64,000 nt of DNA, taken from contig JAEHOE010000164.1 in assembly GCA_016858145.1 (NCBI GenBank), positions 62,001-126,000 on the forward strand, written 5' to 3'. Of this stretch, positions 10,704-24,059 are shown one piece after another. The DNA is from Edaphochlamys debaryana. Its lineage: Eukaryota; Chlorophyta; Chlorophyceae; Chlamydomonadales. A program made the position numbers and the translations under genes. How positions within the stretch are numbered: the first letter of the stretch is position 1; every line of letters starts with the position of its first letter. The notes beneath the pieces were generated by a model, which did no database searches, was not told the origin of the DNA, and worked only from the letters and a program-made list of their open reading frames with translations.

Positions 10704-13700
10704 ATGACGTCCGCTTCCGAGTCAGGCGCCGAGGAATCGCGTCCAAAGAAGAGGCGCGGTGCCAGCACCCTGCGCTCCAGCCTGGCGGCTGCTAGGAGAC
10801 GGCCCTGGTCGGAAAAGGACCTACATCGCCTAGCACGGCTACACGCCGACCTCGGGAACCGCTGTGAGCATCGGTCGGGGGGGCAACTGCGCCTCGGGCC
10901 TTGGGCCGCAAGGTGCCATGCCTGCAGCACGACACCTGCTAACCTTTCCGGGGCTGTGCTTAGCCGGGAGGGCCGCACATGCTCCACACAAGGCAGTTGA
11001 CATCGCCGCTTTCCCGCGCCCGCTCGCCAGGGTCCCTGATTGCCAAGAGCCTTCGTGGGCGAACTGATAACGATGTGAAGGTGATACGTTTGGAACTCCC
11101 GTGGTCCTGTGCCCGCGACCTGCCCCTGACATTCGTTGGGATTCTCCCGTGGGCAGTGCGACCGCGACTTTCCTCTTGATGACTCGGCTGGCTGCTGCGG
11201 CTGCTGCTCATAGTGGTGCATTTAGTGTTCATTCCTGTGCCACGCAGAATATCTTTCACTCAGCACTTCGTTCCAAGACAAATGACACGGACCTGCTGCT
11301 GCGCACCTACGCCCAAGCCGTGGGGCCCAACTGCGACGACACGCACATGCGGTGGGTAGAGGCGTTTCACGTTCCCCGACGGGGGGGGGGGCGTGCGCGG
11401 ACACTGGTTGCTGGGGCCTCCGGGGCTGGGACGGCTGGGAGGCGCTGGAAATCCCGCACGCACTGGCCTAACCAAGTCTGCTTGTTTGCCCCTGCCCCCG
11501 TTCTGCACCTCGCTGCCACCGCAGGCAGCAGGCTTTCGAGGCGGCACGCAGGAGGCAGCAGCTGCTCACAGAGGGGGCCGAGGCCGGCGCGGAGGGGCCT
11601 GCTGGAGAAGAGGGCTCTCGGCCGGCGCCCCATAAACCCAATGCCCCCGCCCCCGGCCGCAACTCCGCCAAGGACTACTCACGGCGGTCATCGCTCGACG
11701 GTGCGTCCCTGCATCCCGTCCAAGTCGATTCCGTTTCAGGGTTTGCTATAATAAACGAGCGGCATACCGGTAGCTTCCAACTCGCACGTCAAGACCGGTC
11801 GCACGTCCATGCCCCGTCTACTGCCCCCATCCATCACTAGTTGGTATGCGCATTCACGCCTAGCGGCCGGCCTTGGCCCACCGCCCCAACACATGACGAA
11901 CAGGGATGCCGCTTCCATTCGCAGGAGAGCCGGACGCCGCAGCGGCGGAGGCCCTAGCGCCAGGCAGCACCGCCGACCACTGCACCGGAGACCCCGGCAC
12001 ACCCCAGGGCGCCTCCGCCAGCCCTTCGGCGGCGGCAGGCCCCTCCGCTGCAGGCAGCGCGAGTTGCGGCGGCGTCGGCAGCGGCGCCAGCGGCCTGAGC
12101 GGCAGCGGCGTTGGCAGCCGCGGTGCTCTGGCGGCAGTGGCGGAGGCAGCGGCGGAGCTGGGCGAGATCCGCAGCCCCACGCCCAAGATGGCGCAACCTG
12201 CATGGCCGCCGCCGGCGGCGGCGGCGCTGCCTCTGCTGGCGGCGGCGGTAGCAGGTCCCCTGGCGGTGACGCCGAGCCAGACCTCGGCCGCGGGGTTTTC
12301 GGGCCTCTGCGCCGCCGCCCTGGCGGCGGCGCCGTTCGGACAGCCGCAGCAGCTGCTGCCGGCTGGAGCTGCCTCCTGCTGGCTTGCAGACGCAGGGGCC
12401 GGAGCAACCGGCGCCCTGGCGTCTGGCCCCGGCAGCGCGGCGCTCTTGTCTTGGGCCACGCTGCCGCCGCCGCCTCAGCAGCACCAGCTGTCGCCACCGC
12501 CGCCGCCGCAGCCGCGGCAGCAACAGCAGCAGCAGCACTGGCCGGTCTCAAGCGCAGCCGCTACAGCATCCGCAGCCGCGGTGACGGCCGCGGCGGCGGC
12601 GGTCACGGCGGCGGCGGCGGCGGTCAATGATAGCATGGAGGCCGTGCTCGCGGGCGTTGACCAGACTGACATGGCGACTCTGCTGGGAGATGCGTACGGC
12701 GATGGCGGCAGCGATGACGAAGACACGATCATGGACGAGCGCATGGGCGGCGGCGGCGGTGGCGGCGGCGGCAGTGGCGGCGGCGGCAGAGCGGGGTATG
12801 GACCGAGCTCGTGTGACGGCACGGCGTCGCTTTGCGATGCCTGGGCCGTCAGCCCGTTCACGTTCGAGGCCCCTTGCAGCAGCGAAGCCGACGGTAAGCC
12901 TTGGCGGGGGCTGGCGTGCTCGGTGCGTACTTCCAGCGCTTGCTGCGTGCCTGGTCCTCGCTTACGCCCCCGCCCCTGGCCCCCGCCCCCGCAGGCGCCT
13001 TGGCTGGTCCCGGCGCCGCCGCCGGTCTGCTCCCCCGGGAAGGCAGCTCCCGCGGCTGTTTAGCCGCAGCCAGCGCACCCCACTCCGGCAGCTCAGCCCT
13101 GCCCTGGTGCGGCCTCGAGCCGTCGGCTTCAGCGGCTGCAAGCCACGCCGCGTCTCCGGCCGCCGCCGCCGTCGCGGCCGCCGCCGCCGCCATGACTAAG
13201 CACACCGCTGGCCTCATGCGCGGGGCGTCGGAGGCCTTCAGCTCCCGGCGCAGCCCCGGCGGCGCCGTGCCGACCCACATGCCGCCGACCCACATGGAGC
13301 CGACCCACATGGAGCCGACCCACATGGCGGCGCCGCCGACCCACATGGTGCCTCGCTCCATGTCGGACGGGGCGGCCATCGCGGGCCATTTGGGCGGCCC
13401 TGCCTCGCTGGCGGGCAGCTTCCTGCAGCTACCGCTGCCGCCGCCGCCGCCTGCTGGCGGCGGCGCCAGTGGCGGCCTCGCGGCTGGCCTCGTGAGCTTT
13501 GCGGAATTCGCCGCGACCGGCGGTGGTGCTCATCAGCCCTGGCAGCAACTCGCGGGGGGTGCGGGAACCGGCAGCGGGTTTTCGGTGCCAGCGTTCGGCA
13601 GCGCGCCGCCAGCGCCGGCCGAGGCGGCCGCCGCGTCGCTGCCGATGCCGTACAGCCTGCCGGGGCAGCCGCGGCTGTCGTACCATCAGGACGCCCTGAT

Positions 13701-14124
13701 CGCCATGCAGCAGAACCGGATCCAGCAGATCCACGCCCAGCAGTTGCAGATCCAGCAGGTGCACATCCAGGCGACGGCGCTGTGCGGTACCTCCGCCCAG
13801 CAGCAGGGAGAGGTGCAGGTGCCGCCGCCGCGACCACCCTGGTCCCCCCAGCCGCCGCCGCCGCAACCGGCCTTCCAGCACCCACCCCGCTGGTCCATGG
13901 CCGGTGGCGCTTGGCCCCTGCCCGCGGCCCCGTCCCTGCCCCTGTCCCTGCCGCTGCCCCTTCCGCCGTCCCACCCGGGCCCGGCATGGCAGGACCAGCT
14001 AGGAGTGCAGCAGGGCTTTGAGCCTGGGTCGGTCCTCTTTACCCTCCGCCACATGGCCAGCGGTCAAGCCACAGCGGCCGGCGCTATGGCCTCCGCCCCT
14101 GCCGCCAGTGGGACGATGCGTTGA
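10704..14124 (+). CDS. Gene B: single-repeat MYB-like (R3-type) protein, 862 aa
   Basis: Predicted nuclear transcription factor. Exons: 10704-10863, 11031-11080, 11248-11351, 11525-11700, 11925-12893, 12995-14124, all in phase and all with GT-AG borders. A basic segment (RPKKRR, 13-18) is a likely nuclear localisation signal. The MYB repeat is W35-x18-W54-x18-F73, and its helix GRTDNDVKN is the closest in the cluster to classical plant R3 repeats. The family block follows (NIFHSALRSK ... RTYAQAVGPNCDD ... RQQAFEAARRR). The long tail has an acidic patch, five PTHM units near 13266-13350 and a Q-rich amphipathic segment (QNRIQQIHAQQLQIQQVHIQ), but not the family's end motif. The first intron splits the second Trp codon as T|GG, whereas C, E and F use TG|G, a one-base shift. 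A 5' UTR intron at 10248-10356 is possible. Confidence 0.85.
13266..13350 (+). repeat. PTHM-coding tandem repeat in gene B
   Basis: Five copies of CCGACCCACATG, partly joined by GAG or short GCG/CCG spacers, encode PTHM units in the reading frame of gene B. A shorter PTPTHMPTHM run occurs in gene D (around 32480-32510, minus strand). Confidence 0.85.
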
Positions 14125-17100
14125 CGACGGAGGCCGAGCGCCGGGCGCCGCCGGCTCTGACGACGCCGCCACCGCGGCCTTTCGCTTCCAGTACGACTAC
14201 TGGTACGACAGACCCGGTACGACGGAATGTGCTGAGGTTCACACTGACGGCGATGTCCGACGCGGCGCTTGCGCCGGTCGTCACGCCCTGTCGCAACGAC
14301 GACTGTGGTGGAGCTTATGGGCAAGAAGGGCTTGCGGGAAGAAGCTCAAACCGCCATATTGCTGACAAGGAATCTCCAATAGTGGGAGATCGGACTCCCA
14401 CGGCTTCGAGGAAGGTACTAGGCCTTGCGACGGGACGAGCTCACAGACCAAGAAGCTTATCCCAGCAAGCGTGGCAGCCATGGCAACTCAGTGCCCACTG
14501 TGAGTGTTGTACTGATTCCGTGGGTGTCGTACTGTTCCGTACTGCACTAGTTCCTTAGCTATGTTTTGGCACACGACTCAGCCGCCCTACGGCTGTTCTA
14601 GCTCTGTCGGGCATGTGTTCCCCTTAACCTGGCGCCCATCGACCCTCGCTCAGTTAAGGATCTGGGTCTGTCTTCTTCACTGCAATACGCTTTTGATTTA
14701 GCATAAGCGTGTGTCTTATTCAAGCGGTGGGCCAACTTCACACATGAGGCTCGCTTCGCTGCTAGTAAACGGGGAACTTGGCCCCCGGCTGCTGGGCAGT
14801 CTCGCATCGTCCCCTGCCATCGTCCACTTGCAGGGACAACAGTTGCGTTGTTCCTATATCTGCAATCAGTCCAGCAGGCATGGACAAACGAACGGCTTCC
14901 ATGGATGCAGCAGGTGGCATACTCTGTTGTCGGGGGCGTGTGCGAAGGAGAGATAGATGGTCTCCAGCAGGCGCCCGCCTGAGTATCTGGGCCCGAGGCA
15001 TGAGTTTGGCCCGCTTCGCTTCGGTTTTGAGGGATAGGCTCCGGGCAATCGACCACTTTTGGCTCAAGCAAGCCATGGCGGGTGTCCTGCAGACGGTAGT
15101 GGCTGTTTGGGCCATAGGGCCGGCCATGGCAAGGCTTGGGCCGGCGGCAGTGCGGGCTGTTTGCTGCCTGCATTCCGTCGGGTCGGTTTGTCGTTGTACT
15201 GAAGGGAATGGGAAGGGGCGGCGCATTTCTGGATTGGGGTATGCGCGGCCCCAGGGGACTGGAGAACGCCGGACAGAAACACCCAGAGGGGGGTTGTAGC
15301 ATTGAATGCAGACGACGGCGCGTTTGTACCAAACCAAGACCAAACCTCAAACTGTGAGCGCGGGCTAGCTGTGAGTGCTGCAGGAGAGGCGTGTGTAGCT
15401 TGTGTGTTTGGGTTGCCCTGGGGAAGCGTTACCAGTGTGTGCAAAGCTTGTGTGTGTGTCTCGCGTGTGGTTCGCACACTCTTGCGGGCCTTTCGCGGCA
15501 GTACCGGTGCCGGTTTTGCCGGGCACGATCGGGCGGTGTTCGGATGGCCGTGGGGCCCTGGGGGTGGTTGCGGATGCGGATACGGATGCAGACGGAGGCT
15601 GCAGGGAGTCTGTGCTGAAATGGGTTCAAGCGCAGGCGGGGATTTATGGGACCCCCTTGTCGGACCGTCATGGTGACGTCAACCATGGTACGGCACTCAG
15701 TGCAGGGCCGCGTGGGCCTGATCTAGCTGTCGGACGAGCAGGGGCCCATGTGCACCCGTCCATGACGACATAAGCGCAGCAGGACGAGCTATGCGTATTG
15801 ATGCCAACGTTCGAAGGTTTGAGACGAGAGCAACCTTTTGTTGATAGGGCTGGGGCGCCCTGAGAAGGGGCTCCGGTTTGGGATTTGGCCAGAGGAGGCC
15901 TTGGGGAGATAGGTTTGCATGATAATTTTGCCGACTGCGTAGCCGGTGGCTTCGGGCACTTGACGCCAAACGGACAAGAATAAAGGTTCCCCCTCCCCCA
16001 TCCCACGGGTTGGTGCGGCTGTGGTAGGGGCTTGGCTGGGGCTGGAACGCACTTGACAGATGCTTACTCTGCAAACTCTTTGCATCCATGCTTTATGATG
16101 CCGGCTTGCCGTTGTTGACTGCGGCGGTTCCTTTCGAATGCAGACTACATAATCCCAGGGCCTGTTCAAACCTTGAGCAATAAGTTTTGGGGCGCGCTCA
16201 GGGGCTGGCAGGAGGCTTCTCGGATCTCCTGCACTCGACACCCTTCTTCATCCGTGCTGGGCCTTTGACAAAGGACCCAGACAACAAATAAAATGAATCT
16301 TTATACGGCAGAGACCGCTTTCGTTGGGGCTGTGAGCAGAGTTGGTGCTGGGCTGGAAGTCCACCTCCGTTGAGCTCAAGATAATGTGAGGGCGCTGCTC
16401 TTCTCACCCCAATCAGGCCTACCGCTAGCCGCTTCGGGCAGCTCACCAGCACCTGTGCCTGGTGGTTTTGTGAATTAGGGTGTGTGACTCAGTGTGGGCG
16501 TCATTGTGGTTGGGGGCTGTGGACGCGGGCAGGGGGCGACGCATGACTGTACCTTTTGCGCGGCGGCGCGTGTTCCTAGCACGTGGGGGGCGGCGCTAGG
16601 CGCATGCTCGGGTCTTCCGTCCCGCGGTGTGGCGATGACCGCCCGGCATAGCTCAAACGCGTGACTAGTCTGGGTGAATGGGTGTCGCACGGATGGGGGG
16701 GCCATGGGTTAACATGGGGCAGAATGCCGTGGCATCTACGATCTACCCAATCATGTAACCCTCGATGAACGTGCGGTGTGCCCGTGTGCGCCGTGGCAGA
16801 TACCGGTAGTATGGAGGACCGCAAACCAGCTAAGACCAGTGCGGCCATCTTCCTGGGGCTTGGCTCTTGGCTGTGGCCGAAAGTACCTCCTGCGGGGGCC
16901 GTGCCTTTCGGTACATTACCCGGTACGGTATGGAGGACCGCAAACCCAGGCAAGCCAGCTAAGAGCCTCCCCGCCCCCGCCCGGAGAAGGCCTGGAGCGC
17001 TGAGCTTTGGCTGAGGTTGGAGGCACGGGCCAACGCAATGGGCCATGCACATGGCACGCGGCTCCCGGCACACTGTCACCCGCTGGGCCATCCACGCCGC

Positions 17101-20100
17101 CTTGGCCGCTTGGCCTTGGCCGTTTTGCGGTGGCCAGGCTTGTGCCCCCCTGTGCTGCTGCATGGTCGTCTAACCCGGTCCAACCCCATCCAACCCGTTG
17201 TGGCGGAGGTTGGCCTGGCCCGCAATCACCCGCAATGACAGGCTTGCGGGCGCCGCCACCGCAGCGCCTGTCCCTGCTTGCCGACACTGCCGATTACCGG
17301 TAACGCACGGGACGAAGGGCTTGAACGTGCAGTGCACATGGGCGGCGGGTGGCTTACCCCTATCCTGACAAGCCCTGAGCCCCTGAGCCCCTGAGCCCCT
17401 GAGCCCCTGAGCCCCTGAGCCCCTGAGCCCCTGAGCCCCTGAGCCCCTGAGCCCCTGAGCCCCTGAGCCCCTGAGCCCCTGACTGCTGCGCAGCGTAGTG
17501 TACCGATGTGTATGGACGCGGAAGGCATGAGGGGCACCGCTGCGCACGTAGCAGAAAGAGGGTCCGGGACTCCGGGTGTTGGACGCCCTCCGCAGGGCCG
17601 CAGCTGGAGTGCATCTCTTTGCCGCCGCTGACTTGTCTTCGACCGTCTGCACGTTCCGAGCTCCGCACCCCCACGCCTCACTGCTAAGGAGAGAGGAAGT
17701 TGGCTTGCCCCTATCCTGGCCTTATAGGCCGGAAGGGGGCGGAAGCCCATGCCGTCACGTCAACGCGGTCCCCGTGGTAGCCTTTTTTTGTTGGTGTAGT
17801 GCGGGTCGTCTGAAGGAAAGCCAAGATTGGCTCTAGAGCACTTGAGCAGGGAGGTTGGCGTGCCGCGATCACCGGTCCACCCTGGTGGTCCTGAACCGCC
17901 CTGCGCGACTTGCACTGCACTGCTGTTGTCGCAAAGCTCACTGCAGTGTCGCGTCTACTGCCGACTGGCGTGGAAGCGCAGCGGAGCGCGCGTCGCGTAC
18001 ATGTACCCAAGCGGTGGTCGCCATAACGCGCTGTTTGCGCAAAGATCAGCCCCAACATGATCGCGGACATGTGCTCTCACGGCACACTCGGTTGGGTAGT
18101 AGTTGCAACACTTTCGAGGCGTGTCAGTCGACACGTGCTTCGGGCCCGAAGCCATCCTCAACCCCCTGGCCCCCGAAGCTAACCGCACGGCGCCGTACCA
18201 CGCAGTCTAACTCAACCAACAACAAAGGGGGGCAAGCCCCGACTGCTGCGCAGCTCAGTGGTTTGCCCAAAGTGATGTGGGTGGGGGCGTCCAGGCACGC
18301 AGTCCAGCCATCACGCAGTCCAGCCTCACAACTGCGGCAGCGCGGCTCCCTGAGGGTCCTGCCGTCCTGATGGTATCCTGCCCCATTCCGCATCGTATCC
18401 TGCAGGCCACTTGGGAAGGGGGTTAAGAACAGGGGTGCCAGGCAAGCGAGTGCGCAAGGACACGGCCCGGGGAACCAGTCGCCTGCTGCCCAGGAAGGGG
18501 GTACCACAGGGCAGGGGGACTGCCCCGGGGGACACGGGCTTCGCCGGGGCTGGCCAGCCGTGGAGGATCACGGAGGATCGTCCCGGGACTGCCCTGACTA
18601 TGCAGGCCAGCTGAGGGCAAGTCCAGTTACACTCTTGAATACGAATCGCTGGCGAAGGCTGTGCGCCGTCGGTGCAGCCAACCCCCGCCGCGGGCGAGGC
18701 CCCTCGCGCTTGGGAGCGCCGCGTCGACGCGCACACCCAGAGAGTGCAACAACGGCGGATTTAGTTGCGTTACCGCCTCTGGTGCTGCCGATACCCCAAA
18801 ACGGATGTCGCCACTCGAGCAGCCTTTATGGTCGTCCGCGCACCTCCGTCTTCCTAGTTGGGACTTAAGCGTGCTTTGATGCAGGCGAGCATGCGCGATG
18901 CACGCCGTGGTGGGCCCCGGTGCCCGTCGCGGATCAAGCGTCGGGGTGAACATCGCGGCTGATCGACCCCCTAGCTGCGAGACGCCGCGACACAGACACT
19001 TGAGTGGTTCCCGTGTCGTATGTCGCAACCGTGCACAGATTAAGGAGTTTTTGCAGCGCACTCACAAGTCCGGCACAGAGCCGGCACAGGTATACACACC
19101 TCGGCCGCTGCTAGCCTTCAAACCCGTAAACGAGCAGCTAGCAGCCACTCCCTGCATTCTCTGGACGTTAGGTGCACAGACGCAACGTGAACACCGCATC
19201 CTCGCGCAGACCTAGCCTAGTGGAGAGCGAGTTTGCTCGCTTAGTGGAACCAACGCTCATGCCATGCCGACGGTCTACCAGGGGCCACTCTTAGATGCCC
19301 AGGTGTGGCCTGAAGCCGGACCTGCCCAAGCAAGTCTCAGACTGCACTAAGCGCTCAACGCTTGACCTGGCTTTGCTTACACCGAAGGCCTGGCACTGAG
19401 ATCGCCACAGCAGCAGCACGCTCGAGGAGTTCTCGCGTGGAGGCACCAGACTCATCGGCGCGCGCCCCGGCCCCCGCGGGCTCAAGCCAGGCGCCCGTTT
19501 CCAACGCATTACCTCAGCTTGAATAGGTCACTGAGGTAAACGAGCTTTTATGGCAGTTTCAACGCACGGACACTGGACTGGTCCTCATCCTGCTCGCTTG
19601 GTTCCCGTCCTTGCAGTTTTGACCACATCGGAGCACCTGAGCAGTAGATCACGCACACGGCGCTGGCTGCGCTCGTGCGGCGGCCGCAAGGAGGTCAGTT
19701 CTGCGCGGCCAAAGTGCCATGGTCGTGTCGCACGCACAGAAACGCTTCGGGCGCTAGCCGCCCGACTAGGCTAGCATGCCGGGTCCCTCCGATGGCTCAA
19801 GCTCACGTGTCAAACGCTCATAACGGGGGATTTGGCGTGGGCATGGACGGAGCGCCGGCCGTTACGCTGTGCCGTCGTCAGGCAAAAACGCTTGTGTCAG
19901 CGGGACCGCTCGAGTGGTCCAAGCAAGAAAGACCTGCAGGGCAGACCTTGTGCTTACCAAGTCGTGTTTCTCGAACTTTGCAGAGGCGCCCACGGCAACT
20001 TTTGTTGACGACGGCACTGAGCGTACGGGAGACTACGGCGTCCTCCGCGCTCGCTGCGGCGGCAGCGGCGGCGGCCCCTGTGCTGCCGCTGCGGCTGCCA

Positions 20101-20129
20101 CTGTTACAGTCGCATCTCCCAACAGCGTG
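14125..20129. other. Spacer between genes B and C
   Basis: No gene is supported over about 6 kb. The longest frames (for example minus 14598-15350) have unusual composition and no recognisable motif. It includes a 9-bp tandem array at 17371-17482. The frame of gene C's first exon stays open upstream to about 19869, but there is no ATG before 20130. Confidence 0.5.
17371..17482 (+). repeat. 9-bp tandem repeat (CCCCTGAGC), about 12 copies
   Basis: Near-perfect head-to-tail copies of a 9-bp unit. Because 9 is a multiple of three, frames on the minus strand read through as a repeating peptide; these are not genes. Confidence 0.95.
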
Positions 20130-23100
20130 ATGTCCGATCCGTCCTTTTCTAGAGGGGAGCCGCCACAGCAGCTCGGGAACCTCCTGCTCTGGCTGCGGGG
20201 GCAGGCCGAGCAACGGCCCCACGCTCCGGGCTTCGACTCGCAGCGTGTGGGGACCAATGCAGCCGAAGCCGCTGCCCTTCCCGCCCTTCCACGCGTGGCT
20301 CAGGCCCATCTGTCTGCCCCGACGCCCGTGGCAAGTGCAGCCGGAGGCCCCTCGTCGGGCGGCCGGAGCGTGCAGCTGCTAAGCCGGGATGAGCTGCGGG
20401 CCCTGCAGGAGGGCAGCACGGTGGCTAGAGGAGTGAGCCTCGTGTCCCGCTCAGCAGCATGGGGCGCGGGCGCGCTTCAGGTCCGGTCCGGTCCGATCGC
20501 GTCTGGCCTCGAGCATGGTGACTACGTGGCCGTGCCGGACTCGTACGGCAGCGGCATGGACGAGCAGGACGAGGGCATGGACGAGCAGGACGAGGGCATG
20601 GGCGACGACGATGGTCCAGATCAAGATCCGGATGCGGATTCGTTTCTAGGGGCCCACAGGCGCGCCAAGTCGGCGATGGATATGCTAGCGGAAGCGGCCG
20701 CAGCCCTTACGGCACTCAGCGCCGAACCGCCGGCACTGCCGGCGCTGCGGTCGGAGCCCGCCGGGCCCGGGCCGCCGCGGCTCCCCACACGCCTGCCTGT
20801 CGCGACGTCCGTGGCCGGCAGGCCGCACAGAACGGCCGCGTCATGGCTGGCCTGGGATGCGGCCGAGGCAGCTGACGCCGAGGCCGAGGCCGAGGCGGCG
20901 GCGGCAGCAGCCCTCGGCGGCGGCAGCGGCCGGCTCGGGGGCGGGCTGCCGCCCCCGCAGCGGAACCCGGGGCCGCCCTACCGCCGCATGACACACCCGC
21001 TGCTGTCGGTGCCGAGAGAGCCGCGGTACGACAACGCTGGAGCGCTGTACGACGATGCCGTGCTGCGCGTGTACGACAACAGCCAGAAGAGTACCGCCGC
21101 GGGGGCCGCGGGGGCGGCGGCGGCGCCGAGGGAGGGGCCGGCGGAGGCGCTCCAGCGGCAGCTCAAGGCGCCGTCGGCCTGGCTTGCCGCCACCGCCGGC
21201 GCCGCGGCCGTTAGCGGCGAGGCGTCGACGTCATTCGCCCCCAGCCCGCACGCCGCCGCCACGGCGCCGGCAGACATGGGGCCGACGCTGTGGGAAAGCG
21301 AGGGCCTAGACGACGGGGAGCTTGGTGGCGGGGGCGCTGTGGGGGGCAGGGCCACGGCCGCTGCTCCGCAACGGCCCCGCGCGCGCAGCCCCTCTCGCGG
21401 CGGCGGGGGCTCGTCTCGCCGCAGGGGCCGGCGCTGGACTCCGTCGGAGATATCTTCCCTCACCACCCTGCACTGCCGCCTGGGGAATCGATGGTAGGGA
21501 ACGGCGGGGCAGGAAGGGCCTCGCTTGGGAGCGTGGCCAGGGCCGGGCACGGACGCGGGTGGGGCTGCGCAGGCGTGGAGTCGCTGGCACCTGTACGGAT
21601 TGTACAACTGCACCTGAGCGGTTGTACCTGTTGCGGCCATGCCTCGCAGGAGCTTGATCGCTCGGCAGCTGCGCAACCGGACGGATAATGACTGCAAAGT
21701 GCGTGCTTTCTTAGGTGGCGTCTGGGGCGCTGGAGCCGCCATGGGAGCCTCTAGCTAGGGCAGGGGCACGTCCGGGGGTGCATGGAGGGTGCAGCTCGAA
21801 TTGCAACGGCGCGCTGTGGCCTGCGGCTTCGCGCTTTGTTGCGTGGCGTAGATTGTCGCCTAATCCCCGGTCTGCTTGCTCGACCGTCCCACCACGCAGA
21901 ACATCTTCCACTCTGCGCTTCGCTCCAAGACCGCGGAGACCAACACGCTCCTGCGCGCCTACGCCCAGGCCGTGGGGCCCAACTGCGACGATGCGGCAGT
22001 CAGGCAAGCGGGGGCGGGGCTGGGCTTCGGGGGTTCAGGCCGCGCGTTTGCCTTGGGGACCCGGAGGGGCTGCCTCCCTGCCCGAACCCCTGATGCGTGT
22101 GTGTCGTGGCTGTTTGTGCTCATCCGTTTGTGCGTGTTTTTGTGCTCCATTCCGCCCCTCACCCCTCAGGCAGCAGGCGTACGATGCGGCTCGGCGCCTG
22201 TGTCAGAACGCAGACGCCGCCGATGGCTCCGACGGCGGCCGGCAGCCGCAGTCGGGCCCCGTCGCCAGCGTTGCCGCCGCCGGCACGAGCAAGGAGCAGG
22301 GCAGGCCGCCCGCGCTCAAGCACGGTGCGTGCAGCGGACGTGGTGGGAGGGCGCTCGCTGAAGCTGGGCGGAGCTGGGCGCTTGGGCGGGGCGGGGTGCG
22401 GGAGCGGGCCTGCCGGGGAGGACGGCGTTCGGGGAGGAGGGCGAGGGCGCACGCGGTCACGAATGCAGCTTAGCCGTGGTCGGGCAGCGGGCGGGTGGGG
22501 CCGAGGACCCAGGCTCCCCATCGTCACGCCCCGCCTCCCCCTGCTTCGCTTCCTCCGCCCAGGCCCCTCGCCGCCCGTCATCACGCGGCGCCCTCCCGCC
22601 AGCGGCGGCCCGACGGGGCCCGTCGCCTCCGGCGCTTCTGGTGCGCGGTACGGCGCCGCCGGCTCGACCGCTTGGCCCAGCGCCGCCGGCGAGCCCGACG
22701 CAGCCGACGCCGACGGCGGCGGCGGCGGCAGCGGCGGCGGCGGCATGCCATCGCTTTCCGCCGCGGATCTCACGGACGAGATGGACTGCGATGAGGGGAG
22801 CCAACACGGCGGCGGCGCCGGCGGCGGCGGCACATCGGGGCCGTCCCTGGAGCAGAGCCGCCTGGCGGTTTTGCTCGGGCTGCACGGCGGCGGTTCGGGC
22901 CGGAGTGAGCCACTGCCATCGCTATTCCCGCGGCCCGGGCCGCCGCAGCCCGGCGACGGCGGAGGCAGCGGAGGCGGCAGCACGCTCATTCGCTCCCTGT
23001 CCGCCGCGCCGCCGCCGCCGGCCGCCAGCCCGCTGCTTCAGCTCCAGCTTCAGTTGCAGTCCGGCGGCCTGGGGCACGGCGAGCTGTCGGCCAACTGGCT

Positions 23101-23743
23101 GACGGCGGCCGCGTCGTCGGTCCTGGCGTCGGCGGCGGCGGCGCGGTCGCAGCCGCCTGGCGGCGCCGCCGACTTCCGCCTCGACGGCGGCGCCGCCAGC
23201 TCGCTCTGGGCCTCGGCGGACCTGGCGGCGGCGCTCCGCGTGCTGCAAAACGCCGGCTGCGGAGGCGTAGTGGGCTCGGGAAGCGGCCTGGGCTCTGGGT
23301 CTGGGCTGGCCTCGGGCTCGGGGTCTGGCTCGGGTGTCGCGGCGGCCGGGGCCGCGGGCAGCAACCGAAGGCGCAGCCTGGACGCCGCCGGTGCCGCGCC
23401 CCGGCCCGCAGCGCAGGGTTTGGAGCGCGCGAGGGCTCAGGAGCAGGCCCAGGCTCACTCCCACAAGCGCCGCGGCGTGGGCGACGACGCGCCGGCCCTC
23501 GACGTCGACGGCGGTGCAGCTTCCTCCGAACCTGACAGTCTGGACCTGGGAGCGGCGCAGTTGCGGCGTCGGGATTCTGGCGGAAGCCCGGGTCGTGACG
23601 GGGGCATGCCGGGCTCGGGCTCGGGCACCGGCTCAGGCTCGGGTGCTGCCGTACCGTACGACGCACACAGCACGCCGCGCAAGCGCGGCACGGGCGCGCA
23701 GTGGCCGCTCGCTGGCAACACCCACACCAACGCCGCCCGTTGA
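20130..23743 (+). CDS. Gene C: MYB-like (R3-type) protein with long N-terminal region, 950 aa
   Basis: Predicted transcription factor. Exons: 20130-21493, 21650-21698, 21900-22003, 22170-22324, 22563-23743, in phase. Unlike its paralogues it has a long N-terminal region (about 430 aa) with an acidic segment containing a doubled MDEQDEG and several YDN/YDD motifs. The MYB repeat is W436-x18-W455-x18-F474, with helix RNRTDNDCKN. The family block follows (NIFHSALRSK to NCDD to RQQAYDAARR). The tail is Gly/Ser/Ala-rich with SGSGSG runs and a basic RKRG near the stop; the family's end motif is absent. Intron 1 splits a Trp codon (TG|G); intron 3 has a GC donor (CAG|GCAAGC). Exon 21900-22003 and its flanks are identical to gene A. 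The start is the first in-frame ATG; an upstream exon cannot be excluded because the frame stays open 5'. Confidence 0.8.
21871..22032 (+). repeat. 162-bp block identical to 2653-2814 (genes C and A)
   Basis: Second copy of the identical exon-centred block, offset by 19218 bp. It includes the acceptor, the 104-nt exon and the GC donor. Confidence 0.9.
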
Positions 23744-24037
23744 GGGGGCGTCTGCGAGGCCGAGAGCTGTGCCGCTGCGCGGACCCATGGACGCACGCCC
23801 TCGGGTGGAAACACCCACACACACGCACACACAGCGGATCCCTGGCCTTTACACGAGCAGCCCTGAACACACAACGCATATAGCTGTGCGCTTGGGCCGG
23901 GGACGCGGGGGCCGCAGCCGGGCAGTCGCGGACCGCAGCCGGTGCCCCTTCTCGCGCTCAGGCTGCTCAGCGTGCTTCAAGACGAGCCGACCTGGGAGAG
24001 AATCATACTATCGTAGCCAACGCAACGGAACAGCAAC

Positions 24038-24059
24038 CTTTCCTTTCCTTTCCTTTCCT
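24038..24059 (+). repeat. Pentanucleotide microsatellite (CTTTC)n
   Basis: Four uninterrupted copies of CTTTC, about 300 bp past the stop of gene C and possibly within its 3' UTR. Confidence 0.85.

Noticed and set aside
14598..15350. 250-codon minus-strand frame
   Set aside because: Composition is that of random GC-rich DNA; no recognisable domain.
17170..17750. Minus-strand frames with a repeating GAQGLRGS-like peptide
   Set aside because: Translation of the 9-bp tandem repeat; the same DNA is open in overlapping frames.
19869..20129. N-terminal extension of gene C from a GTG codon
   Set aside because: No in-frame ATG before 20130 and no convincing acceptor with a matching upstream exon.
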